Origin: an uncultured Lentisphaeria bacterium
GTDB taxonomy: Bacteria > Verrucomicrobiota > Lentisphaeria > Victivallales > Victivallaceae
Assembly: GCA_903821255.1 (NCBI GenBank)
Contig: CAIJKT010000060.1
Location: 1-9,318, forward strand
Reading direction: 5' to 3'
DNA: 9,318 nucleotides
The notes under the pieces: model-generated
What the model saw: only the letters and a program-made list of their open reading frames with translations
Told to the model about the DNA's origin: nothing
Databases searched by the model: none
Program-made: the position numbers and the translations under genes
Part shown: piece by piece, positions 1 to 8,405 of the stretch
Layout: each line of letters opens with the position of its first letter
How positions within the stretch are numbered: the first letter of the stretch is position 1

Positions 1-9
1 GAATATTTA

Positions 10-540
10 ATGAATGACCAAGAAGCAAAGCTGACAAAATTTGAGGTGCTGCTTAATCGCGATCACAAAAAGATCCTGGCTTTTTCTTTTTCTTTGGTTT
101 CAGATGTTCACACAGCCAGGGATATCGCGCAGGAAGCGATGATCACCGCCTTTAAAAAGCTGGAGGAATACGACGAATCACGGGATTTCGGGAAATGGCT
201 CCGCGGAATTGTCCGGATGAAGTACCTGGAGCATTTCAGGCACAACCGCGAAATCCCGATGAGCGAAGAGCTCATTGAACTGATAGATTCCAGTTACGCC
301 CGGTGGGATGCCGCGGAAGAACATGCGCCGGCGGGTGAAACTTTATTTCAGGTTTTAAATGAATGCGTCGGCAAACTTAACGATGAGCAGAGAACGGTGA
401 TGGAGAAATTTTATTATCAGCGACAGAAAACCGGTGAAATCGCCAAGGCGGAAAATTTGAATGAAGCCACTGTCCGCAAGCGGCTGGAACGGGTCCGTTC
501 CATGCTCAAGGCTTGCATTGACAGGAATCTGGCACAGTAA
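10..540 (+). CDS. ECF-type RNA polymerase sigma factor (sigma-70 family)
   Basis: This 176-residue protein has the two-part layout of a group 4 (ECF) sigma factor, which directs RNA polymerase to a small set of promoters. Region 2 covers about residues 11-80 and includes ARDIAQEAMITAFKKLEEYD, the core-binding and -10 recognition helices, followed by FGKWLRGIVRMKYLEHFR. Region 4 covers about residues 112-170. Its helix-turn-helix, KTGEIAKAENLNEATVRKRL, would read the -35 element, and the arginine-rich helix after it fits DNA contact. The length is normal for the family. It most resembles the small sigma factors that are abundant in Planctomycetes, Verrucomicrobia and Lentisphaerae. The reading frame stays open to the left edge of the window, and only nine bases precede this ATG, so the true start could lie upstream. 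The FecR-domain gene follows after 15 bases, which suggests a sigma/regulator pair. Target promoters cannot be seen here. Confidence 0.93.
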   Translation: MNDQEAKLTKFEVLLNRDHKKILAFSFSLVSDVHTARDIAQEAMITAFKKLEEYDESRDFGKWLRGIVRMKYLEHFRHNREIPMSEELIELIDSSYARWDAAEEHAPAGETLFQVLNECVGKLNDEQRTVMEKFYYQRQKTGEIAKAENLNEATVRKRLERVRSMLKACIDRNLAQ

Positions 541-555
541 GACAGCGAGGAAAAT

Positions 556-1503
556 ATGGAAGAAAACAACAATATGAATACGAACGAAGAAAGACCCGAG
601 CCGGGATTGCAGGCTGTTGACGGCCTGCTGCTGGAAATGGGACGCAACGGAACCGGGAATGACAATGATTTCCTGCGCGAAGTCATGGCGGCGGTCCGCA
701 AGTGCGATGACGTCCCGCCGGCGCAGCCGCATCACTTTTTCACCATGTTCCGCATTGTCGCTTCGCTGGCGGCGGCGCTGGCCGTAGTCTCCGCGGCAAT
801 CTTCATGTTTCATGGCAGAATATTTTTCGGGACCGTTGAGGATAAAGACAAAATGCCGTGCATTCTGGTCTGTTCGCCCGGCGGGCTGATAAAATCCGGC
901 AGTAAAGAAGCGGCGATTGTCAACGGCATGAACCTGAAAGTGGATGATACCGTACACATCTTCAAAGCCAAATCCGCCTTCGTTCAATTCTCCTGGCGGG
1001 CGTCAATGGAAATCGGTTCGGGCAGCGTTATTCAGTTTAATGATATACATGCGGTTGCCGCCGGTGATAAGCGGCAGAAGTTGTCCGGCACCGGCATCAC
1101 GCTGAAAGACGGCGTAATCCAGGCGGATATTTCCGGGCTGAAGGACGGTGACGCGTTTACTGTGGCGACCGCCCAGGGCGTGTTCATGACGCAGAAGTCC
1201 AGTTTTGTCCTGGTCGAAACGCCGGAACTATGCTTTATGGAAGTGAAAGAGGGGAGTGTCCGGTTCAAGGGTGAAAACGGTTCGCTGTCGGTCATTGACG
1301 CCGGACAGTCCAAAGTTATTTACGGGACCGGTACCGGTCTCGCCGCCGGCGCGGCTGATTCCGCCGCGGTCATCAGCGAATATAAGAGCCGGCTGACACT
1401 GCAGAGCCGGGATATCGAGGAACTGCTGCTGCAGTTGTCCAGGAAGAAAAAAGCGGATATCTGTTTGAGAGAAATTGTCAGAAAAAGAAATATCTCTTTA
1501 TAA
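556..1503 (+). CDS. Membrane-anchored FecR-domain protein, probable sigma regulator
   Basis: This 315-residue protein has three visible parts. Residues 1-66 are hydrophilic and probably cytoplasmic. Residues about 67-86 form one hydrophobic membrane segment. From about residue 100 there is an exported beta-rich region. Residues about 123-255 fit the FecR fold: NGMNLKVDDTV, an F-W-x-A-S-MEIGSGS stretch, ITLKDGVIQADI, FTVATAQGVFMTQKSSFVLV and a closing VIDAGQSKV. FecR domains in other bacteria sense or relay envelope signals and control a partner ECF sigma factor, and the sigma gene lies immediately upstream. The C-terminal 35 residues are charged and probably helical (QSRDIEELLLQLSRKKK). The chosen start has GAGGAAAA five to nine bases upstream; a second in-frame ATG at 574 is less well placed. 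No classical zinc-binding anti-sigma motif is visible in the short N-terminal part. Anti-sigma activity is therefore inferred from context and topology. Confidence 0.82.
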   Translation: MEENNNMNTNEERPEPGLQAVDGLLLEMGRNGTGNDNDFLREVMAAVRKCDDVPPAQPHHFFTMFRIVASLAAALAVVSAAIFMFHGRIFFGTVEDKDKMPCILVCSPGGLIKSGSKEAAIVNGMNLKVDDTVHIFKAKSAFVQFSWRASMEIGSGSVIQFNDIHAVAAGDKRQKLSGTGITLKDGVIQADISGLKDGDAFTVATAQGVFMTQKSSFVLVETPELCFMEVKEGSVRFKGENGSLSVIDAGQSKVIYGTGTGLAAGAADSAAVISEYKSRLTLQSRDIEELLLQLSRKKKADICLREIVRKRNISL

Positions 1504-1525
1504 ATTTGATATTGAGGAGTAGTTA

Positions 1526-2701
1526 ATGAAGAAAACCCACTTTCTTGTCGTGGCCGCGCTGCTGCTTTCCGCACTGAGCCCGGCCTCCCGCGCTGAAGAA
1601 AAGTCAGCCTGCCTGGAAGGATTCGATCCGGCCGCGCCCAAAGCCGCGCCTTTCATCGACAAATACACAAATTATGAAAAAAAGCAGAATCCGAGTCTGT
1701 GGGAATATCCGCTTGACGGCACGCTTACCTTAACCTGGACTTCAAAATCCGTTCCTGACGGTCTCCGCGGCAAACCGGTGATGTTCGCCATCCAGGCGGG
1801 ACTCGGCGCCAGCAAGGGCGCGAGCGGCTGGCATGAACTCTCCGTGAACGGCAAAAAAATCCTGCGTTTCAATACTCCGTACGGGGAGAAACTCGTCTGG
1901 CGGGATCACGACTGCACAGTTACTTTCCATGCGCTGCTTGTGGATGGAAACGATGACCTGATCGGGATAATGTACCTGGAAATCGCCCCGGCATATCTTA
2001 ATTACGGACAGCCGCAGACGTTTTCAGTCAGAGGCGAAAACAATAACGCGAAGAACTGGTTCATGCTGTTCGAAGGCGGCGTCATGCCGGACAATCTGGG
2101 CCGGATTCAACTGGGAAATAAAGTTGGCAGAAGAATTGCCGGGATAAAAAGCGTTGCGCCGGAAATGCCGGTCGAATATATCGCCAAATGGCGTGGACGG
2201 AAAGCTGCCGCCTGGTCCGCCTCCGCCGCGCCGGTAAATTCGCCGGATGCGGTAAATGTAACGGTTGCCGGAAAAACCGACAGCGCGCTCCGGCAGGAAA
2301 TCGAAGACGCCATTGCCGGGCAGCGCTGGATTAATGAAGTTTATCCGGATCAGCAGGCTTTGCAGCAGATTTCCGCCGGGCATGTCGAATGGCTGAAAAA
2401 GCTTGATTGCGTCCTGTGGGTGTCCAGTCCGGGCGAGATCCGGCGCTACGCGGAATTGCGGAAAAAACTGAAAGCCGAAGTCGTCAGCAAAGACGAATCC
2501 CGGCGTCTGGTAACCATCGCGCCGTCCGGCGACGCGGTACCGCTGACCGTGCAGATCCCGCTGCCCAAGTCCGCATGGAATGCCGAAGTTTATATTGACG
2601 GGGTCCGGACAGACTCCGGATGCATCTATCTGAAAGAGGACAAAGGGGTGAGTTTTGATCTGAAACCGGGTCAATCCGCCGAAATCCGGCTTAAACAGTA
2701 A
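1526..2701 (+). CDS. Secreted protein of unknown function, beta-sandwich-like
   Basis: I do not recognise a named family. The 391-residue product begins with a clear signal peptide (MKKTHFLVVAALLLSALSPA), with likely cleavage after SRA near residue 23. Residues about 60-185 alternate short beta-like stretches and turns: LTLTWTSKSVPDGLRGKPV, WHELSVNGKKILRF, TVTFHALLVDGNDDL and NWFMLFEGG. This pattern fits a jelly-roll or carbohydrate-binding style domain. Residues about 253-320 look helical and charged. The last 60 residues (VPLTVQIPLPKSAWNAEVYI to FDLKPGQSAEIRL) resemble the small C-terminal beta-sandwich often found on glycan-active enzymes. No catalytic motif is visible. GAGGAG at 1514-1519 is well spaced from the ATG. 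It is the first secreted product after the sigma/FecR pair, so it may be a target or an envelope partner of that regulation. Export is well supported; function is not. Confidence 0.85.
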   Translation: MKKTHFLVVAALLLSALSPASRAEEKSACLEGFDPAAPKAAPFIDKYTNYEKKQNPSLWEYPLDGTLTLTWTSKSVPDGLRGKPVMFAIQAGLGASKGASGWHELSVNGKKILRFNTPYGEKLVWRDHDCTVTFHALLVDGNDDLIGIMYLEIAPAYLNYGQPQTFSVRGENNNAKNWFMLFEGGVMPDNLGRIQLGNKVGRRIAGIKSVAPEMPVEYIAKWRGRKAAAWSASAAPVNSPDAVNVTVAGKTDSALRQEIEDAIAGQRWINEVYPDQQALQQISAGHVEWLKKLDCVLWVSSPGEIRRYAELRKKLKAEVVSKDESRRLVTIAPSGDAVPLTVQIPLPKSAWNAEVYIDGVRTDSGCIYLKEDKGVSFDLKPGQSAEIRLKQ

Positions 2702-2737
2702 TCAGACGATTTTTTTAAACTTAAGGAGCAAAGGCAA

Positions 2738-3574
<837 letters not shown>

Positions 3575-3588
3575 AAAATAAGGGTAAC

Positions 3589-6500
3589 ATGAACTTCACT
3601 ACATTGCGCATGATGCTGTCCGGAGTAATTCTGGTATTGTCTGCTCTGACTGGATTAAGTGATGCGAATACCGTCACAACAGTCGGGCGTCTTAAATGCG
3701 AACCGGATATTGACGGCGTTATTGATTCAGACCCGGCATGGCGGAACATTCCGTGGAATAAGGGTGCGTTCTACATTCTGAATACCGACAAAGCCGCGGA
3801 CTTGCAGACCAGATTTAAAATTGGTTATACGGCGAAAGGACTTTATCTGGCGGTGCAGTGCGATGAGCCGCAGCCGGGCAATATGCTTGCCGCGAAAAGC
3901 GACATGGAAAGTGTCTGGGCGGATGATTCCCTTGAGGTCTGGCTGTCCGCCGGCAAGGCAGACAAAATGCAACTGGTGACGAACTCCACCGGAGCGAGGA
4001 ATAATGCCGGCATTGATATGCTGCTGAACTGGCCGGTGGCGACATTTATTGGAGAAAAGAGCTGGAACGTTGAAATGTTCATTCCATACGAAACCGTCAA
4101 GCAAATTCCGGACGGCAGTTGGCAGCTTGGCGTCTGCCGTAATATTCAAACATTGAAAAACAAGCCGTACTACACCGCATGGCGGTTGCTGCCTCCGGCA
4201 AAATCATACAGCGATTTGCTGCCGCTAAGTTTCAGCGGCAGTCTGTCCGGACAGGAGCTGGATTTGATCCGCAAGCAGCAGCAGGAAGCCTTGAAAAACA
4301 AATATTCCCTGGTCGTTGTTTTGCCCGGCAAAGGGGTGGAGCTGCTGAAAAAAGGATTTAATAATGACTTGCTGATCATGGCCCAGGGGTGCGGACTGAT
4401 GCCGCGCATCAGCGCTGACGGCAATACGCTTTATTTCAATTCAACGTCCGGCGGCGCGCCCGGAGTATGGAAACTCGGCATTGCGGACAGGAAAACCGCC
4501 AGAATATGCGATGGTTCACAGGCGGCCTGTTCAGCAGACGGTAAATTAATAGTTTTTCAACGGGCTGGTAGAATTATAAGTAGGTCGCTGGATAATGGCG
4601 CGGAGAAAATCATTTCTCCCGAAGCCTGGACAAATTGCGCATTCCCGGAATTTCTGCCGGATGGCCGGGTTATTTTTATCGTATCCGGAAATCCTGATAA
4701 AATGTATCTTGCATCCGGCGATACGATGCCGGAACTGCTGCTTTCCGGCGAGATCGGCTGTGCGCGGTGCTCCCCTGACGGCAGATTGATTGCATATCAG
4801 AACGGGCCGCATCTCCGGCTGTATGACATTGCCGCCCGCAGTTCCAGGCCGCTTACATCAATAAACGGCATCCAGCGCTGCCCGTCGTGGACCAGGGACT
4901 CGAAAAATGTGGTTTTCTGTCAGCTTTTCGATCAGTTCAATTCCGTCGGCGATGTTTATGTTCAGGATATTGCCGGAAAAAACATTGAACGGATTGCCCA
5001 GAATGTTGACGCGTTCCCGGATTTTAACGGCGGCGGGTGGGAATTCTCAAAAAAGGCGGTTGCATTACCCGTTCCGCAGGTGATAAAAGTATCCTCCGCT
5101 GACAAACCGGCCGCGTCCGGAACTGACATTCCGGCGGATGCGAAAGAAATCGTGCTTGACAGCGGCAGCGCGACACTGTCTGTTTCATCCGCAAACAATC
5201 AAATTCAATGGACGCTGAAAGGCGGCTCCGGAAAAATTGGCCCGATGCAGATAGCGCCATTGGACTTGAAAGGCCTGCCGTTTTCAGGGATAAATAGTGT
5301 TAAGCTGGAGAAAGACGGCAATAACCGGATAGTCTGCCGGGTTGAGTTGTCCGGGGCGGAGCACGGCTCAGTCATTATTGTGATGGAAGCAGGATTGCCT
5401 GTTTTAAAGATAAGCTCGAATGATGCTGTCGGCAGCGTTGATTTGCGGCATGAGTTGAAGATGGTTGCAGGCTGTGACCGTTATGCGTGGGATATGCTTT
5501 ATCTGCCGCGGGATATTGTCAAGTATCCGGCAGTTGCCGCATATTCTCCGTTAATGGTTTTGTTTCCGGACAATGAAAACTGCCTGTTCATGGTAATGGC
5601 TCCGGACAGGGATGTCAGGCTGCTGCAGGGGAAAGAAACCGCGGATTTCGGCGGCGTAAGTGTGGCGGCGGGAAAAACCGGCGGCGATTTGTTCCTGTTC
5701 GGCCTGACCGGCGCAAAGTTGTGGGGGAATATTGTGATTGGCGAAGTGAATGCGGCCGCGAACAGCGCCGGCGCAACTCCTGCCGCACAATGCGGAACTT
5801 CAATGTGTCCGCCCCTGCCGGTGCTTTCCGCCTCATTGCTGTCAGGAAAGACTATGACGCTGAAATGCGCAATTCCGGCGGCTTTGCAATGGCGATACAT
5901 TGTTGCGGATAAACAAGGCAATGATTACTCCGGGATGTTCACTTCCAATGCGGCGGCAGGCAGTTTTGAATTTAAAATACCGGAGCTGCCGGCAGTGCAG
6001 GGCGGTGCACCGGCTTTTTATTATCCTTACGACCGGCTTAAACTGACCCCCGTGCAGGATTTCACGCCAATGGACTTGATTATAAATGCGGTCGGGTTGA
6101 AGAGAACTGCGGAACTGTTTGACATCCGCGGGATCAGAGAGGTGAGAGTCGCAAAACCGGAATGCATGTACAAAGATTACCGCATCATTTTAAACTGGTA
6201 TAAATATACTTTCATAACTCAGCCCTGCGCGGCGGATACCGCATGCCGGCTGGCGGATGATCTATCCGCCATCTTTAGCGGGGTTTTAAACAGAAACGCG
6301 GAATATCAGAAGTTTTTTGCCGGATTGAAGACGCAGACAGACAAACTGCCCCGAACAGAACTTGCCGTCCGGATACTTGATATTGTCAAAGCTTCGGAAA
6401 AACTTAATGCCGCCGCTGACTGCGGGAAGAAGTTTAATGACAGTCTTGAGAAATTTAAAGCTGCGGCAAAAAAGCTCAACGCAAGAGATGCGACCAAGGA

Positions 6501-6750
6501 ATTTGCTGATGCCGCCAGCCGGCTTTTTCAACAGGAAATAAACAATGTCCGGCAATACCGTCTGCTTGTCAGGCAGGTTCGCATGCTTTACGGTCGCCTG
6601 GCGGCGGTTTTTCCGGAGAATAAAGTATCTTATGAAAAAATAAGGGATGACTGCCGCAGGCTGCTGCTGAATCCGGTATATCATGAAAATATGAATAACG
6701 ACGAAAACATTATTAATCCGGAGCTTGCTGACTATGAAGCAACTAAGTAA
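3589..6750 (+). CDS. Large secreted protein: CBM9-like domain, beta-propeller, unknown C-terminal module
   Basis: This 1053-residue product starts with a signal peptide (MNFTTLRMMLSGVILVLSAL, cleavage near residue 26). Residues about 30-215 match a CBM9/DOMON-like carbohydrate-binding sandwich: CEPDIDGVIDSDPAWRN, LYLAVQCDEP, WADDSLEVWLSAG, WNVEMFIPYE and WQLGVCRN. Residues about 268-480 hold at least five TolB/PD40-type propeller blades, marked by ISADGNTLYF, CSADGKLIVF, FLPDGRVIFI, CSPDGRLIAY and WTRDSKNVVF. Residues about 515-880 are beta-rich and unassigned. From about 890 to 1035 the chain is helical and lysine-rich and may form coiled coils. The region after 515 loosely resembles most of the next gene's product. 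No hydrolase or lyase active site is evident, so I infer a binding or scaffold protein at the cell surface. AAGGG at 3580-3584 precedes the ATG, and the 3' end overlaps the next gene. Confidence 0.88.
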   Translation: MNFTTLRMMLSGVILVLSALTGLSDANTVTTVGRLKCEPDIDGVIDSDPAWRNIPWNKGAFYILNTDKAADLQTRFKIGYTAKGLYLAVQCDEPQPGNMLAAKSDMESVWADDSLEVWLSAGKADKMQLVTNSTGARNNAGIDMLLNWPVATFIGEKSWNVEMFIPYETVKQIPDGSWQLGVCRNIQTLKNKPYYTAWRLLPPAKSYSDLLPLSFSGSLSGQELDLIRKQQQEALKNKYSLVVVLPGKGVELLKKGFNNDLLIMAQGCGLMPRISADGNTLYFNSTSGGAPGVWKLGIADRKTARICDGSQAACSADGKLIVFQRAGRIISRSLDNGAEKIISPEAWTNCAFPEFLPDGRVIFIVSGNPDKMYLASGDTMPELLLSGEIGCARCSPDGRLIAYQNGPHLRLYDIAARSSRPLTSINGIQRCPSWTRDSKNVVFCQLFDQFNSVGDVYVQDIAGKNIERIAQNVDAFPDFNGGGWEFSKKAVALPVPQVIKVSSADKPAASGTDIPADAKEIVLDSGSATLSVSSANNQIQWTLKGGSGKIGPMQIAPLDLKGLPFSGINSVKLEKDGNNRIVCRVELSGAEHGSVIIVMEAGLPVLKISSNDAVGSVDLRHELKMVAGCDRYAWDMLYLPRDIVKYPAVAAYSPLMVLFPDNENCLFMVMAPDRDVRLLQGKETADFGGVSVAAGKTGGDLFLFGLTGAKLWGNIVIGEVNAAANSAGATPAAQCGTSMCPPLPVLSASLLSGKTMTLKCAIPAALQWRYIVADKQGNDYSGMFTSNAAAGSFEFKIPELPAVQGGAPAFYYPYDRLKLTPVQDFTPMDLIINAVGLKRTAELFDIRGIREVRVAKPECMYKDYRIILNWYKYTFITQPCAADTACRLADDLSAIFSGVLNRNAEYQKFFAGLKTQTDKLPRTELAVRILDIVKASEKLNAAADCGKKFNDSLEKFKAAAKKLNARDATKEFADAASRLFQQEINNVRQYRLLVRQVRMLYGRLAAVFPENKVSYEKIRDDCRRLLLNPVYHENMNNDENIINPELADYEATK
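6720..6723 (+). promoter_or_regulatory. Ribosome binding site that decides the start of the 6734 gene
   Basis: GGAG lies ten bases upstream of the ATG at 6734, inside the end of the preceding gene. An in-frame TTG at 6725 sits too close to this site to be used with it. The ATG also gives a standard signal peptide starting MKQLSK. This favours 6734 and suggests translational coupling with the upstream gene. Confidence 0.6.
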
Positions 6751-8401
6751 AATCTTATCCTTTCTGTTACTGATCGCTGGAGCCTGGGCTGTTGCCGGAG
6801 ACTCTACGGTTGTAACTTCAAATGATTGCTATAAAATAACATTCAATAATGCCGGCGGAAGCTTGTCCGTCAGTTTTGCGGCGATGCCGGGTATTGATAT
6901 TACTCCCTATTCCAAAGATTCAAAGCCCGTCAGCGCCGGAATATCCTGCTCCCCGGTTCCGAATATGCCGGGCTCGTTCCGCATCGCGTGGAAAGGCAGC
7001 CCGGCTGAAACTGTCGTATCCGGAGTGCTTTCGATTGCCGCCGATAAAAGCATTGCAATTGTTCCGGAACAGAACATGGGCGGCGTTTTCATTGACACGG
7101 CGGTTCAATATGCGGTACTGCCCAGCCGCAGTGTGGAATGCGTAAATTATATGCCGGATGCATATCCGTCCGGCGGTAAAGTAAATCTTCCTCCGGAAAA
7201 CCTGCTGCTGGGGCTTGCCGCAGACGGGAATCGCATGTTAGTGGTTGCGTCCGCTCAGCCGGGAGACCATCTGTCTGTTTACCGCAACAGCGAATCCGGG
7301 AGCAACGCGGGATTCAGGCGGATTGATTCCGGCATGACTGCCGGCGGCATAAAACTGGCTGTCTTTGATGTCAAGGATATCTGGCATGAAGTCAAGCTGG
7401 ACGGTCTGGACGCTGACAAAGCTGTTGCCTTGAACTGGAGGCCTCCCTTTGACGCATACTGGATTATTGAACTCAATGAATGCAACGTTCCTTTATTTTA
7501 TTATATGCGCAAGGAACCCAGGACGTTCTACCGTCCGGTAATCGGCATGTATCAATGGCCGCTGTGGCTGCAGAACAATCAGGTAAGCCTGAGACTTGAT
7601 TCAAAAGTCTCCGGCGTTATTCGCGGCTCAACGCTGATTTACGCCCTCGAGGGTGCGCCGCAAACGCCGTATAATTTTCTGGTGTCACTTTACGGGCAGG
7701 AGAAAACGCCTGTCGAGCTTGAAAAGCAGAAAGAGACGATGTCCATGGTGCCGAATGAACTGGCCAACAGCGTGACGAATAACACCTGTCAGGGCTTGAC
7801 CGTCGTTTCTGAAATATTCGTCAAGACCGGGGCTTTCGGACAGCACGCGGCCGCATTGACACGGCATGCAGAAAACCGGCTGGGCTGGAACACCGCTTCG
7901 GAAAAGCAGACCCGCCGCTTCCTGGACTGGATTCAGCAGATGAAAACGAATGTCAGCGAATGGCGTCAAAAAGAGAAAGACAATCCGGCGCTGGTGAAAT
8001 ATTTTGATGAACTTGATAAGCGCCTGAATAATATGGATAAGGATTTGAAGGACGCGCTCAAGGGGAAGACTCCGGAGGAGAACATAGCTCACAGCGTGGA
8101 ACTGTCGCAGAAAATTAAAGAACTGGTACGCAATAATTCAGGAACTGAGCGCGCGCCTGAACTGTATGAACTGCTGCGGTCAATGAACTATTACATGGCG
8201 CTGTACGAAGTCATCGGCTATCACGCAGGACGCAATCTGCGCACTATTTTCAAGGATGCGGCGACAGATGCCGCCGGCTCTGAAGACGCCTGCCGTTACG
8301 CCCGCCTGGTACGGGATCAGATCCGGCAGTTGCTGACCACGCGCGGCGTATATGAAATATTACTGGAACACCGTAAAGCGATAGCGCAACAACAGAGGTA
8401 G
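6734..8401 (+). CDS. Secreted protein of unknown function, paralog-like to the C-terminal module of the preceding gene
   Basis: The frame opens at a TTG at 6725, but I start at ATG 6734 (555 residues), which gives a clean signal peptide (MKQLSKILSFLLLIAGAWAV) with cleavage near AVA. Residues about 25-350 are beta-rich. Residues about 395-550 are mainly charged helix, including WRQKEKDNPALVKYFDELDK and RYARLVRDQIRQLL. Several stretches run parallel to the preceding protein from residue 515 onward. Examples are NLLLGLAADGNRMLVVASA versus PLMVLFPDNENCLFMVMAP, FDAYWIIEL versus ALQWRYIVA, QTPYNFLVSLYG versus FTPMDLIINAVG, and ARLVRDQIRQLL versus YRLLVRQVRMLY. The order is the same in both, which supports distant homology. 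No catalytic motif is recognised. It overlaps the upstream gene by 17 bases and ends four bases before SUMF1-B, so it is very likely cotranscribed. Its function is unknown. Confidence 0.85.
   Translation: MKQLSKILSFLLLIAGAWAVAGDSTVVTSNDCYKITFNNAGGSLSVSFAAMPGIDITPYSKDSKPVSAGISCSPVPNMPGSFRIAWKGSPAETVVSGVLSIAADKSIAIVPEQNMGGVFIDTAVQYAVLPSRSVECVNYMPDAYPSGGKVNLPPENLLLGLAADGNRMLVVASAQPGDHLSVYRNSESGSNAGFRRIDSGMTAGGIKLAVFDVKDIWHEVKLDGLDADKAVALNWRPPFDAYWIIELNECNVPLFYYMRKEPRTFYRPVIGMYQWPLWLQNNQVSLRLDSKVSGVIRGSTLIYALEGAPQTPYNFLVSLYGQEKTPVELEKQKETMSMVPNELANSVTNNTCQGLTVVSEIFVKTGAFGQHAAALTRHAENRLGWNTASEKQTRRFLDWIQQMKTNVSEWRQKEKDNPALVKYFDELDKRLNNMDKDLKDALKGKTPEENIAHSVELSQKIKELVRNNSGTERAPELYELLRSMNYYMALYEVIGYHAGRNLRTIFKDAATDAAGSEDACRYARLVRDQIRQLLTTRGVYEILLEHRKAIAQQQR
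8394..8398 (+). promoter_or_regulatory. Ribosome binding site of SUMF1-B, inside the upstream gene end
   Basis: AGAGG directly precedes the TAG stop of the upstream gene and lies seven bases before the ATG at 8406. With only four bases between the genes, translation of the two is probably coupled. Confidence 0.6.
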
Positions 8402-8405
8402 AAAT

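Noticed and set aside
355..987. Long reverse-strand open frame across the sigma and FecR genes
   Set aside because: It lies opposite two well-supported genes, its protein has no recognisable family pattern, and it spans both coding regions as a codon-bias shadow would.
1326..1339. Perfect 14-base palindrome gaccggtaccggtc
   Set aside because: It is inside the FecR-domain gene, encodes a Gly-Thr-Gly-Thr-Gly stretch, and has no second copy noticed in the window. A binding-site role has no support.
2024..2674. 216-residue reverse-strand open frame
   Set aside because: It lies entirely opposite the secreted-protein gene, has no recognisable features, and reflects the GC-rich codon pattern of the forward gene.
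2702..2737. Seven-T run in the gap before SUMF1-A, as a possible terminator
   Set aside because: No stable GC-rich stem directly precedes the T run, and a good ribosome binding site follows at once, so a cotranscribed gap is more likely.
4219..4241. Eight-base-pair inverted repeat with a seven-base loop
   Set aside because: It lies inside the coding region of the large protein, has no T tract after it, and can be explained by the codons for LLPLSFSGS. It is not supported as a terminator or regulatory hairpin.
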